Shown in pieces: positions 8,652-24,200 of a stretch of 64,000 bases of DNA (position 1 is its first letter; each line of letters starts with the position of its first letter). Source of the DNA: Auanema rhodensis (taxonomy: Eukaryota; Nematoda; Chromadorea; Rhabditida; Rhabditidae); contig OZ059895.1 in the NCBI GenBank assembly GCA_964057225.1, positions 1,426,001 to 1,490,000 on the forward strand. The letters run 5' to 3'. Position numbers and translations under genes: made by a program. Below the pieces are notes generated by a model. That model saw only the letters and a program-made list of their open reading frames with translations. It did not search any database and was not told where the DNA came from.

Positions 8652-10644
8652 ATTGTCCATCCTCTTTGCCTTGAAAAAAAGAATCTAAAAACATCTACTT
8701 TTTGCTAAATTATTTTGAAATTTTTCGAAAAAATTTTTGTCAAAATGTTTTTGGAAGCAATGTTGAGTGTACATGGAAACTCAACATACACTAATGCATC
8801 ATTTTTCAAACGATCATAATTAATTTTTGTATTAAGCGTTTCTCAATGTAGTATAGTGCATTCGATGCGGAATTTTAAGCTGCGTCGTTCTGTGTTATCA
8901 GATTTGCGCTAGCTTAAAAATGCACCGAGATATCAACTGATATAAGTTCACACATATATCCTCGATTTTCACCCTGAAGAATTAATTTTTTCGTTGAATA
9001 ACATTGTCCATCGTCTTTGCCTTGAAAAAAGGAATCTAAAAACATCTACTTTTTGCTAAATTATTTTGAAATTTTTCGAAAAAATTTTTGTCAAAATGTT
9101 TTTGGAAGCAATGTTGAGTGTACATGGAAACTCAACATACACTAATGCATCATTTTTCAAACGATCATAATTAATTTTTGTATTAAGCGTTTCTCAATGT
9201 AGTATAGTGCATTCGATGCGGATTTTTAAGCTGCGTCGATCTGTGTTATCAGATTTGCGCTAGCTTAAAAATGCACCGAGATATCAACTGATATAAGTTC
9301 ACACTTATATCCTCGATTTTCACCCTGAAGAATTAATTTTTTCGTTGAATAACATTGTCCATCGTCTTTGCCTTGAAAAAAGGAATCTAAAAACATCTAC
9401 TTTCTGCTAAATTATTTTGAAATTTTTCGAAAAAATTTTTGTCAAAATGTTTTTGGAAGCAATGTTGAGTGTACATGGAAACTCAACATACACTAATGCA
9501 TCATTTTTCAAACGATCATAACTAATTTTTGTATTAAGCGTTTCTCAATGTAGTATAGTGCATTCGATGCGGATTTTTAAGCTGCGTCGATCTGTGTTAT
9601 CAGATTTGCGTTAGCTTAAAAATGCACCGAGATATCAACTGATATAAGTTCACACTTATATCCTCGATTTTCACCCTGAAGAATTAATTTTTTCGTTGAA
9701 TAACATTGTCCATCGTCTTTGCCTTGAAAAAAGGAATCTAAAAACATCTACTTTTTGCTAAATTATTTTGAAATTTTTTGAAAAAATTTTTGTCAAAATG
9801 TTTTTGGAAGCAATGTTGAGTGTACATGGAAACTCAACATACACTCATGCATCATTTTTCAAACGATCATAACTAATTTTTGTATTAAGCGTTTCTCAAT
9901 GTAGTATAGTGCATTCGATGCGGATTTTTAAGCTGCGTCGATCTGTGTTATCAGATTTGCGCTAGCTTAAAAATGCACCGAGATATCAACTGATATAAGT
10001 TCTTACTTATATCCTCGATTTTCACCCTGAAGAATTAATTTTTTCGTTGAATAACATTGTCCATCGTCTTTGCCTTGAAAAAAAGGAATCTAAAAACATC
10101 TACTTTTTGCTAAATTATTTTGAAATTTTTCGAAAAAATTTTTGTCAAAATGTTTTTGGAAGCAATGTTGAGTGTACATGGAAACTCAACATACACTAAT
10201 GCATCATTTTTCAAACGATCATAATTAATTTTTGTATTAAGCGTTTCTCAATGTAGTATAATGCATTCGATGCGGATTTTTAAGCTGCGTCGATCTGTGT
10301 TATCAGATTTGCGCTAGCTTAAAAATGCACCGAGATATCAACTGATATAAGTTCACACTTATATCCTCGATTTTCACCCCGAAGAATTAATTTTTTCGTT
10401 GAATAACATTGTCCATCGTCTTTGCCTTGAAAAAAAGAATCTAAAAACATCTACTTTTTGCTAAATTATTTTGAAATTTTTCGAAAAAATTTTTGTCAAA
10501 ATGTTTTTGGAAGCAATGTTGAGTGTACATGGAAACTCAACATACACTAATGCATCATTTTTCAAACGATCATAATTAATTTTTGTATTAAGCCTTTCTC
10601 AATGTAGTATAGTGCAATCGATGCGGATTTTTAAGCTGCGTCGA

Positions 10645-12650
10645 TCTGTGTTATCAGATTTGCGCTAGCTTAAAAATGCACCGAGATATCAACTGATATA
10701 AGTTCACACTTATATCCTCGATTTTCACCCTGAAGAATTAATTTTTTCGTTGAAGAACATTGTCCATCGTCTTTGCCTTGAAAAAAAGAATCTAAAAACA
10801 TCTACTTTTTGCTAAATTATTTTGAAATTTTTCGAAAAAATTTTTGTCAAAATGTTTTTGGAAGCAATGTTGAGTGTACATGGAAACTCAACATACACTA
10901 ATGCATCATTTTTCAAACGATCATAATTAATTTTTGTATTGAGCGTTTCTCAATGTAGTATAGTGCATTCGATGCGGATTTTTAAGCTGCGTCGATCTGT
11001 GTTATCAGATTTGCGCTAGCTTAAAAATTCACCGAGATATCAACTGATATAAGTTCACACTTATATCCTCGATTTTCACCCTGAAGAATTAATTTTTTCG
11101 TTGAATAACATTGTCCATCGTCTTTGCCTTGAAAAAAGGAATCTAAAAACATCTACTTTCTGCTAAATTATCTTGAAATTTTTCGAAAAAATTTTTGTCA
11201 AAATGTTTTTGGAAGCAATGTTGAGTGTACATGGAAACTCAACATACACTAATGCATCATTTTTCAAACGATCATAATTAATTTTTGTATTAAGCGTTTC
11301 TCAATGTAGTATAGTGCATTCGATGCGAATTTTTAAGCTGCGTCGATCTGTGTTATCAGATTTGCGCTAGCTTAAAAATGCACCGAGATATCAACTGATA
11401 TAAGTTCACACTTATATCCTCGATTTTCACCCTGAAGAACTAATTTTTTCGTTGAATAACATTGTCCATCGTCTTTGCCTTGAAAAAAAGAATCTAAAAA
11501 CATCTACTTTTTGCTAAATTATTTTGAAATTTTTCGAAAAAATTTTTGTCAAAATGTTTTTGGAAGCAATGTTGAGTGTACATGGAAACTCAACATACAC
11601 TAATGCATCATTTTTCAAACGATCATAATTAATTTTTGTATTAAGCGTTTCTCAATGTAGTATAGTGCATTCGATGCGGAATTTTAAGCTGCGTCGTTCT
11701 GTGTTATCAGATTTGCGCTAGCTTAAAAATGCACCGAGATATCAACTGATATAAGTTCACACATATATCCTCGATTTTCACCCTGAAGAATTAATTTTTT
11801 CGTTGAATAACATTGTCCATCGTCTTTGCCTTGAAAAAAGGAATCTAAAAACATCTACTTTTTGCTAAATTATTTTGAAATTTTTCGAAAAAATTTTTGT
11901 CAAAATGTTTTTGGAAGCAATGTTGAGTGTACATGGAAACTCAACATACACTAATGCATCATTTTTCAAACGATCATAATTAATTTTTGTATTAAGCGTT
12001 TCTCAATGTAGTATAGTGCATTCGATGCGGATTTTTAAGCTGCGTCGATCTGTGTTATCAGATTTGCGCTAGCTTAAAAATGCACCGAGATATCAACTGA
12101 TATAAGTTCACACTTATATCCTCGATTTTCACCCTGAAGAATTAATTTTTTCGTTGAATAACATTGTCCATCGTCTTTGCCTTGAAAAAAGGAATCTAAA
12201 AACATCTACTTTCTGCTAAATTATTTTGAAATTTTTCGAAAAAATTTTTGTCAAAATGTTTTTGGAAGCAATGTTGAGTGTACATGGAAACTCAACATAC
12301 ACTAATGCATCATTTTTCAAACGATCATAACTAATTTTTGTATTAAGCGTTTCTCAATGTAGTATAGTGCATTCGATGCGGATTTTTAAGCTGCGTCGAT
12401 CTGTGTTATCAGATTTGCGTTAGCTTAAAAATGCACCGAGATATCAACTGATATAAGTTCACACTTATATCCTCGATTTTCACCCTGAAGAATTAATTTT
12501 TTCGTTGAATAACATTGTCCATCGTCTTTGCCTTGAAAAAAGGAATCTAAAAACATCTACTTTTTGCTAAATTATTTTGAAATTTTTTGAAAAAATTTTT
12601 GTCAAAATGTTTTTGGAAGCAATGTTGAGTGTACATGGAAACTCAACATA
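10645..12650 (+). repeat. Duplicate of the insertion neighbourhood with an empty site
   Basis: Matches 3520-4335 joined to 8648-9840 with very few differences. The rare variants GTTGAAGAACATTG (3627 and 10752), AAATTCACCGAG (3900 and 11025), GAAGAACTAATT (4310 and 11435) and GCGGAATTTTAAGC (8868 and 11677) occur in the same order and at a constant offset. The element-free target TAAC lies at 11457-11460. The offset is 8 monomers plus 1 bp (2809 bp) once the element is removed. Further left, the related segment 2781-3165 matches 10257 onward at a 9-monomer offset, so one monomer was gained or lost. Confidence 0.8.
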
Positions 12651-13126
12651 CACTAATGCATCAGTTTTCAAACGATCATAACTAATTTTTGTATTAAGCG
12701 TTTCTCAATGTAGTATAGTGCATTCGATGCGGATTTTTAAGCTGCGTCGATCTGTGTTATCAGATTTGCGTTAGCTTAAAAATGCACCGAGATATCAACT
12801 GATATAAGTTCACACTTATATCCTCGATTTTCACCCTGAAGAATTAATTTTTTCGTTGAATAACATTGTCCATCGTCTTTGCCTTGAAAAAAGGAATCTA
12901 AAAACATCTACTTTTTGCTAAATTATTTTGAAATTTTTTGAAAAAATTTTTGTCAAAATGTTTTTGGAAGCAATGTTGAGTGTACATGGAAACTCAACAT
13001 ACACTCATGCATCATTTTTCAAACGATCATAACTAATTTTTGTATTAAGCGTTTCTCAATGTAGTATAGTGCATTCGATGCGGATTTTTAAGCTGCGTCG
13101 ATCTGTGTTATCAGATTTGCGCTAGC

Positions 13127-15232
13127 TTAAAAATGCACCGAGATATCAACTGATATAAGTTCACACTTATATCCTCGATTTTCACCCTGAAGAATTAATT
13201 TTTTCGTCGAATAACATTGTCCATCGTCTTTGCCTTGCAAAAAGGAATCTAAAAACATCTACTTTTTGCTAAATTATTTTGAAATTTTTCGAAAAAATTT
13301 TTGTCAAAATGTTTTTGGAAGCAATGTTGAGTGTACATGGAAACTCAACATACACTCATGCATCATTTTTCAAACGATCATAACTAATTTTTGTATTAAG
13401 CGTTTCTCAATTTAGTATAGTGCATTCGATGCGGATTTTTAAGCTGCGTCGATCTGTGTTATCAGATTTGCGCTAGCTTAAAAATGCACCGAGATATCAA
13501 CTGATATAAGTTCACACTTATATCCTCGATTTTCACCCTGAAGAATTAATTTTTTCGTTGAATAACATTGTCCATCGTCTTTGCCTTGAAAAAAGGAATC
13601 TAAAAACATCTACTTTTTGCTAAATTATTTTGAAATTTTTCGAAAAAATTTTTGTCAAAATGTTTTTGGAAGCAATGTTGAGTGTACATGGAAACTCAAC
13701 ATACACTCATGCATCATTTTTCAAACGATCATAACTAATTTTTGTATTAAGCGTTTCTCAATGTAGTATAGTGCATTCGATGCGGATTTTTAAGCTGCGT
13801 CGATCTGTGTTATCAGATTTGCGCTAGCTTAAAAATGCACCGAGATATCAACTGATATAAGTTCTTACTTATATCCTCGATTTTCACCCTGAAGAATTAA
13901 TTTTTTCGTTGAATAACATTGTCCATCGTCTTTGCCTTGAAAAAAGGAATCTAAAAACATTTACTTTTTGCTAAATTATTTTGAAATTTTTCGAAAGAAT
14001 TTTTGTCAAAATGTTTTTGGAAGCAATGTTGAGTGTACATGGAAACTCAACATACACTAATGCATCATTTTTCAAACGATCATAACTAATTTTTGTATTA
14101 AGCGTTTCTCAATGTAGTATAGTGCATTCGATGCGGATTTTTAAGCTGCGTCGATCTGTGTTATCAGATTTGCGTTAGCTTAAAAATGCACCGAGATATC
14201 AACTGATATAAGTTCACACTTATATCCTCGATTTTCACCCTGAAGAATTAATTTTTTCGTTGAATAACATTGTCCATCGTCTTTGCCTTGCAAAAAGGAA
14301 TCTAAAAACATCTACTTTTTGCTAAATTATTTTGAAATTTTTCGAAAAAATTTTTGTCAAAATGTTTTTGGAAGCAATGTTGAGTGTACATGGAAACTCA
14401 ACATACACTCATGCATCATTTTTCAAACGATCATAACTAATTTTTGTATTAAGCGTTTCTCAATTTAGTATAGTGCATTCGATGCGGATTTTTAAGCTGC
14501 GTCGATCTGTGTTATCAGATTTGCGCTAGCTTAAAAATGCACCGAGATATCAACTGATATAAGTTCACACTTATATCCTCGATTTTCACCCTGAAGAATT
14601 AATTTTTTCGTTGAATAACATTGTCCATCGTCTTTGCCTTGAAAAAAGGAATCTAAAAACATCTACTTTTTGCTAAATTATTTTGAAATTTTTCGAAAAA
14701 ATTTTTGTCAAAATGTTTTTGGAAGCAATGTTGAGTGTACATGGAAACTCAACATACACTCATGCATCATTTTTCAAACGATCATAACTAATTTTTGTAT
14801 TAAGCGTTTCTCAATGTAGTATAGTGCATTCGATGCGGATTTTTAAGCTGCGTCGATCTGTGTTATCAGATTTGCGCTAGCTTAAAAATGCACCGAGATA
14901 TCAACTGATATAAGTTCTTACTTATATCCTCGATTTTCACCCTGAAGAATTAATTTTTTCGTTGAATAACATTGTCCATCGTCTTTGCCTTGAAAAAAGG
15001 AATCTAAAAACATTTACTTTTTGCTAAATTATTTTGAAATTTTTCGAAAAAATTTTTGTCAAAATGTTTTTGGAAGCAATGTTGAGTGTACATGGAAACT
15101 CAACATACACTAATGCATCATTTTTCAAACGATCATAACTAATTTTTGTATTAAGCGTTTCTCAATGTAGTATAGTGCATTCGATGCGGATTTTTAAGCT
15201 GCGTCGATCTGTGTTATCAGATTTGCGTTAGC
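13127..15232 (+). repeat. 3-mer higher-order repeat, 1053 bp, two copies
   Basis: Rare variants recur exactly 1053 bp apart: TTGCAAAAAGG (13235 and 14288), TTTAGTATAG (13411 and 14464), GTTCTTACTT (13861 and 14914) and ACATTTACTT (13958 and 15011). Only a few single differences are visible, for example TCGTCGAATAAC in the first copy against TCGTTGAATAAC in the second. Confidence 0.8.
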
Positions 15233-18200
15233 TTAAAAATGCACCGAGATATCAACTGATATAAGTTCACACTTATATCCTCGATTTTCACCCTGAAGAA
15301 TTAATTTTTTCGTTGAATAACATTGTCCATCGTCTTTGCCTTGAAAAAAGGAATCTAAAAACATTTACTTTTTGCTAAATTATTTTGAAATTTTTCGAAA
15401 AAATTTTTGTCAATATGTTTTTGGAAGAAATGTTGAGTGTACATGGAAACTCAACATACACTAATGCATCATTGTTCAAACGATCATAACTAATTTTTGT
15501 ATTATGCGTTTCTCAATGTAGTATAGTGCATTCGATGCGGATTTTCAAGCTGCGTCGATCTGTGTTATCAGATTTGCGCTAGCTTAAAAATGCACCGAGA
15601 CATCAACTGATATAAGTTCACACTTATATCCTCGATTTTCACCCTGAAGAATTAATTTTTTCGTTGAATAACATTGTCCATCGTCTTTGCCTTGAAAAAA
15701 GAAATCTAAAAACATCTACTATTTGCCAAATTATTTTGAAATTTTTCGAAAAAATTTTTGTCAAAATGTTTTTGGAAGCAATGTTGAGTGTACATGGAAA
15801 CTCAACATACACTAATGCATCATTTTTCAAACGATCATAACTAATTTTTGTATTAAGCGTTTCTCAATTTAGTATAGTGCATTCGATGCGGATTTTTAAG
15901 CTGCGTCGATCTGTATTATCAGATTTGCGCTAGCTGAAAAATGCACCGAGATATCAACTGATATAAGTTCACACTTATATCCTCGATTTTCACCCTGAAG
16001 AATTAATTTTTTCGTTGAATAACATTGTCCATCGTCTTTGCCTTGAAAAAAGAAATCTAAAAACATTTACTTTTTGCTAAATTATTTTGAAATTTTTCGA
16101 AAAAATTTTTGTCAAAATGTTTTTGGAAGAAATGTTGAGTGTACATGGAAACTCAACATACACTAATGCATCATTGTTCAAACGATCATAACTAATTTTT
16201 GTATTATGCGTTTCTCAATGTAGTATAGTGCATTCGATGCGGATTTTCAAGCTGCGTCGATCTGTGTTATCAGATTTGCGCTAGCTTAAAAATGCACCGA
16301 GATATCAACTGATATAAGTTCACACTTATATCCTCGATTTTCACCCTGAAGAATCAAATTTTTCGTTGAATAACATTGTCCATCGTCTTTGCCTTGAAAA
16401 AAGAAATCTAAAAACATCTACTATTTGCCAAATTATTTTGAAATTTTTCGAAAAAATTTTTGTCAAAATGTTTTTGGAAGCAATGTTGAGTGTACATGGA
16501 AACTCAACATACACTAATGCATCATTTTTCAAACGATCATAACTAATTTTTGTATTAAGCGTTTCTCAATTTAGTATAGTGCATTCAATGCGGATTTTTA
16601 AGCTGCGTCGATCTGTATTATCAGATTTGCGCTAGCTGAAAAATGCACCGAGATATCAACTGATATAAGTTCACACTTATATCCTCGATTTTCACCCTGA
16701 AGAATTAATTTTTTCGTTGAATAACATTGTCCATCGTCTTTGCCTTGAAAAAAGAAATCTAAAAACATCTACTATTTGCCAAATTATTTTGAAATTTTTC
16801 GAAAAAATTTTTGTCAAAATGTTTTTGGAAGCAATGTTGAGTGTACATGGAAACTCAACATACACTAATGCATCATTTTTCAAACGATCATAACTAATTT
16901 TTGTATTAAGCGTTTCTCAATGTAGTATAGTGCATTCGATGCGGATTTTTAAGCTGCGTCGATCTGTGTTATCAGATTTGCGCTAGCTTAAAAATGCACC
17001 GAGATATCAACTGATATAAGTTCACACTTATATCCTCGATTTTCACCCTGAAGAATTAATTTTTTCGTTGAATAACATTGTCCATCGTCTTTGCCTTGAA
17101 AAAAGGAATCTAAAAACATCTACTTTTTGCTAAATTATTCTGAAATTTTTCGAAAAAATTTTTGTCAAAATGTTTTTGGAAGCAATGTTGAGTGTACATG
17201 GAAACTCAACATACACTAATGCATCATTGTTCAAACGATCATAACTAATTTTTGTATTAAGCGTTTCTCAATGTAGTATAGTGCATTCGATGCGGATTTT
17301 TAAGCTGCGTCGATCTGTGTTATCAGATTTGCGCTAGCTTAAAAATGCACCGAGATATCAACTGATATAAGTTCTTACTTATATCCTCGATTTTCACCCT
17401 GAAGAATTAATTTTTTCGTTGAATAACATTGTCCATCGTCTTTGCCTTGAAAAAAGGAATCTAAAAACATTTACTTTTTGCTAAATTATTTTGAAATTTT
17501 TCGAAAAAATTTTTGTCAAAATGTTTTTGGAAGAAATGTTGAGTGTACATGGAAACTCAACATACACTAATGCATCATTGTTCAAACGATCATAACTAAT
17601 TTTTGTATTATGCGTTTCTCAATGTAGTATAGTGCATTCGATGCGGATTTTCAAGCTGCGTCGATCTGTGTTATCAGATTTGCGCTAGCTTAAAAATGCA
17701 CTGAGATATCAACTGATATATGTTCACACTTATATCCTCGATTTTCACCCTGAAGAATTAATTTTTTCGTTGAATAACATTGTCCATCGTCTTTGCCTTG
17801 AAAAAAGAAATCTAAAAACATCTACTATTTGCCAAATTATTTTGAAATTTTTCGAAAAAATTTTTGTCAAAATGTTTTTGGAAGCAATGTTGAGTGTACA
17901 TGGAAACTCAACATACACTAATGCATCATTTTTCAAACGATCATAACTAATTTTTGTATTAAGCGTTTCTCAATTTAGTATAGTGCATTCGATGCGGATT
18001 TTTAAGCTGCGTCGATCTGTGTTATCAGATTTGCGCTAGCTTAAAAATGCACCGAGATATCAACTGATATAAGTTCACACTTATATCCTCGATTTTCACC
18101 CTGAAGAATTAATTTTTTCGTTGAATAACATTGTCCATCGTCTTTGCCTTGAAAAAAGAAATCTAAAAACATCTACTATTTGCCAAATTATTTTGAAATT

Positions 18201-21200
18201 TTTCGAAAAAATTTTTGTCAAAATGTTTTTGGAAGCAATGTTGAGTGTACATGGAAACTCAACATACACTAATGCATCATTTTTCAAACAATCATAACTA
18301 ATTTTTGTATTAAGCGTTTCCCAATGTAGTATAGTGCATTCGATGCGGATTTTTAAGCTGCGTCGATCTGTATTATCAGATTTGCGCTAGCTGAAAAATG
18401 CACCGAGATATCAACTGATATAAGTTCACACTTATATCCTCGATTTTCACCCTGAAGAATTAATTTTTTCGTTGAATAACATTGTCCATCGTCTTTGCCT
18501 TGAAAAAAGAAATCTAAAAACATCTACTATTTGCCAAATTATTTTGAAATTTTTCGAAAAAATTTTTGTCAAAATGTTTTTGGAAGCAATGTTGAGTGTA
18601 CATGGAAACTCAACATACACTAATGCATCATTTTTCAAACGATCATAACTAATTTTTGTATTAAGCGTTTCTCAATGTAGTATAGTGCATTCGATGCGGA
18701 TTTTTAAGCTGCGTCGATCTGTGTTATCAGATTTGCGCTAGCTTAAAAATGCACCGAGATATCAACTGATATAAGTTCACACTTATATCCTCGATTTTCA
18801 CCCTGAAGAATTAATTTTTTCGTTGAATAACATTGTCCATCGTCTTTGCCTTGAAAAAAGGAATCTAAAAACATCTACTTTTTGCTAAATTATTTTGAAA
18901 TTTTTCGAAAAAATTTTTGTCAAAATGTTTTTGGAAGCAATGTTGAGTGTACATGGAAACTCAACATACACTCATGCATCATTTTTCAAACGATCATAAC
19001 TAATTTTTGTATTAAGCGTTTCTCAATGTAGTATAGTGCATTCGATGCGGATTTTTAAGCTGCGTCGATCTGTGTTATCAGATTTGCGCTAGCTTAAAAA
19101 TGCACCGAGATATCAACTGATATAAGTTCTTACTTATATCCTCGATTTTCACCCTGAAGAATTAATTTTTTCGTTGAATAACATTGTCCATCGTCTTTGC
19201 CTTGAAAAAAGGAATCTAAAAACATTTACTTTTTGCTAAATTATTTTGAAATTTTTCGAAAAAATTTTTGTCAAAATGTTTTTGGAAGCAATGTTGAGTG
19301 TACATGGAAACTCAACATACACTAATGCATCATTTTTCAAACGATCATAACTAATTTTTGTATTAAGCGTTTCTCAATGTAGTATAGTGCATTCGATGCG
19401 GATTTTTAAGCTGCGTCGATCTGTGTTATCAGATTTGCGTTAGCTTAAAAATGCACCGAGATATCAACTGATATAAGTTCTTACTTATATCCTCGATTTT
19501 CACCCTGAAGAATTAATTTTTTCGTTGAATAACAATGTCCATCGTCTTTGCCTTGAAAAAAGGAATCTAAAAACATTTACTTTTTGCTAAATTATTTTGA
19601 AATTTTTCGAAAAAATTTTTGTCAAAATGTTTTTGGAAGAAATGTTGAGTGTACATGGAAACTCAACATACACTAATGCATCATTGTTCAAACGATCATA
19701 ACTAATTTTTGTATTATGCGTTTCTCAATGTAGTATAGTGCATTCGATGCGGATTTTCAAGCTGCGTCGATCTGTGTTATCAGATTTGCGCTAGCTTAAA
19801 AATGCACCGAGATATCAACTGATATAAGTTCACACTTATATCCTCGATTTTCACCCTGAAGAATTAATTTTTTCGTTGAATAACATTGTCCATTGTCTTT
19901 GCCTTGAAAAAAAAAATCTAAAAACATCTACTATTTGCCAAATTATTTTGAAATTTTTCGAAAAAATTTTTGTCAAAATGTTTTTGGAAGCAATGTTGAG
20001 TGTACATGGAAACTCAACATACACTAATGCATCATTTTTCAAACAATCATAACTAATTTTTGTATTAAGCGTTTCTCAATGTAGTATAGTGCATTCGATG
20101 CGGATTTTTAAGCTGCGTCGATTTGTATTATCAGATTTGCGCTAGCTGAAAAATGCACCGAGATATCAACTGATATAAGTTCACACTTATATCCTCGATT
20201 TTCACCCTGAAGAATTAATTTTTTCGTTGAATAACATTGTCCATCGTCTTTGCCTTGAAAAAAGAAATCTAAAAACATCTACTATTTGCCAAATTATTTT
20301 GAAATTTTTCGAAAAAATTTTTGTCAAAATGTTTTTGGAAGCAATGTTGAGTGTACATGGAAACTCAACATACACTAATGCATCATTTTTCAAACAATCA
20401 TAACTAATTTTTGTATTAAGCGTTTCTCAATGTAGTATAGTGCATTCGATGCGGATTTTTAAGCTGCGTCGATCTGTGTTATCAGATTTGCGCTAGCTTA
20501 AAAATGCACCGAGATATCAACTGATATAAGTTCACACTTATATCCTCGATTTTCACCCTGAAGAATTAATTTTTTCGTTGAATAACATTGTCCATCGTCT
20601 TTGCCTTGAAAAAAGAAATCTAAAAACATCTACTATTTGCTAAATTATTTTGAAATTTTTCGAAAAAATTTTTGTCAAAATGTTTTTGGAAGCAATGTTG
20701 AGTGTACATGGAAACTCAACATACACTAATGCATCATTTTTCAAACGATCATAACTAATTTTTGTATTAAGCGTTTCTCAATTTAGTATAGTGCATTCGA
20801 TGCGGATTTTTAAGCTGCGTCGATCTGTGTTATCAGATTTGCGCTAGCTTAAAAATGCACCGAGATATCAACTGATCTAAGTTCACACTTATATCCTCGA
20901 TTTTCACCCTGAAGAATTAATTTTTTCGTTGAATAACATTGTCCATCGTCTTTGCCTTGAAAAAAGAAATCTAAAAACATCTACTATTTGCCAAATTATT
21001 TTGAAATTTTTCGAAAAAATTTTTGTCAAAATGTTTTTGGAAGCAATGTTGAGTGTACATGGAAACTCAACATACACTAATGCATCATTTTTCAAACAAT
21101 CATAACTAATTTTTGTATTAAGCGTTTCTCAATGTAGTATAGTGCATTCGATGCGGATTTTTAAGCTGCGTCGATCTGTATTATCAGATTTGCGCTAGCT

Positions 21201-24200
21201 GAAAAATGCACCGAGATATCAACTGATATAAGTTCACACTTATATCCTCGATTTTCACCCTGAAGAATTAATTTTTTCGTTGAATAACATTGTCCATCGT
21301 CTTTGCCTTGAAAAAAGAAATCTAAAAACATCTACTATTTGCCAAATTATTTTGAAATTATTCGAAAAAATTTTTGTCAAAATGTTTTTGGAAGCAATGT
21401 TGAGTGTACATGGAAACTCAACATACACTAATGCATCATTTTTCAAACAATCATAACTAATTTTTGTATTAAGCGTTTCTCAATGTAGTATAGTGCATTC
21501 GATGCGGATTTTTAAGCTGCGTCGATCTGTATTATCAGATTTGCGCTAGCTGAAAAATGCACCGAGATATCAACTGATATAAGTTCTTACTTATATCCTC
21601 GATTTTCACCCTGAAGAATTAATTTTTTCGTTGAATAACATTGTCCATCGTCTTTGCCTTGAAAAAAGGAATCTAAAAACATTTACTTTTTGCTAAATTA
21701 TTTTGAAATTTTTCGAAAAAATTTTTGTCAAAATGTTTTTGGAAGCAATGTTGAGTGTACATGGAAACTCAACATACACTAATGCATCATTTTTCAAACG
21801 ATCATAACTAATTTTTGTATTAAGCGTTTCTCAATGTAGTATAGTGCATTCGATGCGGATTTTTAAGCTGCGTCGATCTGTGTTATCAGATTTGCGTTAG
21901 CTTAAAAATGCACCGAGATATCAACTGATATAAGTTCACACTTATATCCTCGATTTTCACCCTGAAGAATTAATTTTTTCGTTGAATAACATTGTCCATC
22001 GTCTTTGCCTTGAAAAAAGGAATCTAAAAACATTTACTTTTTGCTAAATTATTTTGAAATTTTTCGAAAAAATTTTTGTCAAAATGTTTTTGGAAGCAAT
22101 GTTGAGTGTACATGGAAACTCAACATACACTAATGCATCATTTTTCAAACGATCATAACTAATTTTTGTATTAAGCGTTTCTCAATGTAGTATAGTGCAT
22201 TCGATGCGGATTTTTAAGCTGCGTCGATCTGTGTTATCAGATTTGCGTTAGCTTAAAAATGCACCGAGATATCAACTGATATAAGTTCACACTTATATCC
22301 TCGATTTTCACCCTGAAGAATTAATTTTTTCGTTGAATAACATTGTCCATCGTCTTTGCCTTGAAAAAAGGAATCTAAAAACATCTACTTTTTGCTAAAT
22401 TATTTTGAAATTTTTCGAAAAAATTTTTGTCAAAATGTTTTTGGAAGCAATGTTGAGTGTACATGGAAACTCAACATACACTCATGCATCATTTTTCAAA
22501 CGATCATAACTAATTTTTGTATTAAGCGTTTCTCAATGTAGTATAGTGCATTCGATGCGGATTTTTCAGCTGCGTCGATCTGTGTTATCAGATTTGCGCT
22601 AGCTTAAAAATGCACCGAGATATCAACTGATATAAGTTCTTACATATATCCTCGATTTTCACCCTGAAGAATTAATTTTTTCGTTGAATAACATTGTCCA
22701 TCGTCTTTGCCTTGAAAAAAGGAATCTAAAAACATTTACTTTTTGCTAAATTATTTTGAAATTTTTCGAAAAAATTTTTGTCAAAATGTTTTTGGAAGAA
22801 ATGTTGAGTGTACATGGGAACTCAACATACACTAATGCATCATTGTTCAAACGATCATAACTAATTTTTGTATTATGCGTTTCTCAATGTAGTATAGTGC
22901 ATTCGATGCGGATTTTCAAGCTGCGTCGATCTGTGTTATCAGATTTGCGCTAGCTTAAAAATGCACCGAGATATCAACTGATATAAGTTCACACTTATAT
23001 CCTCGATTTTCACCCTGAAGAATTAATTTTTTCGTTGAATAACATTGTCCATCGTCTTTGCCTTGAAAAAAGAAATCTAAAAACATCTACTATTTGCCAA
23101 ATTATTTTGAAATTTTTCGAAAAAATTTTTGTCAAAATGTTTTTGGAAGCAATGTTGAGTGTACATGGAAACTCAACATACACTAATGCATCATTTTTTA
23201 AACAATCATAACTAATTTTTGTATTAAGCGTTTCTCAATTTAGTATAGTGCATTCGATGCGGATTTTTAAGCTGCGTCGATCTGTGTTATCAGATTTGCG
23301 CTAGCTTAAAAATGCACCGAGATATCAACTGATATAAGTTCACACTTATATCCTCGATTTTCACCCTGAAGAATTAATTTTTTCGTTGAATAACATTGTC
23401 CATCGTCTTTGCCTTGAAAAAAGAAATCTAAAAACATCTACTATTTGCCAAATTATTTTGAAATTTTTCGAAAAAATTTTTGTCAAAATGTTTTTGGAAG
23501 CAATGTTGAGTGTACATGGAAACTCAACATACACTAATGCATCATTTTTTAAACAATCATAACTAATTTTTGTATTAAGCGTTTCTCAATGTAGTATAGT
23601 GCATTCGATGCGGATTTTTAAGCTGCGTCGATCTGTGTTATCAGATTTGCGCTAGCTTAAAAATGCACCGAGATATCAACTGATATAAGTTCTTACTTAT
23701 ATCCTCGATTTTCACCCTGAAGAATTAATTTTTTCGTTGAATAACATTGTCCATCGTCTTTGCCTTGAAAAAAGGAATCTAAAAACATTTACTTTTTGCT
23801 AAATTATTTTGAAATTTTTCGAAAAAATTTTTGTCAAAATGTTTTTGGAAGCAATGTTGAGTGTACATGGAAACTCAACATACACTAATGCATCATTTTT
23901 CAAACGATCATAACTAATTTTTGTATTAAGCGTTTCTCAATTTAGTATAGTGCATTCGATGCGGATTTTTAAGCTGCGTCGATCTGTGTTATCAGATTTG
24001 CGCTAGCTTAAAAATGCACCGAGATATCAACTGATATAAGTTCACACTTATATCCTCGATTTTCACCCTGAAGAATTAATTTTTTCGTTGAATAACATTG
24101 TCCATCGTCTTTGCCTTGAAAAAAGAAATCTAAAAACATCTACTATTTGCCAAATTATTTTGAAATTTTTCGAAAAAATTTTTGTCAAAATGTTTTTGGA

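Noticed and set aside
13230-14468. Two identical forward 61-residue ORFs 1053 bp apart
   Set aside because: They come from the TTGCAAAAAGG variant and its 3-mer duplication, and use a non-ATG start. They are satellite sequence, not genes.
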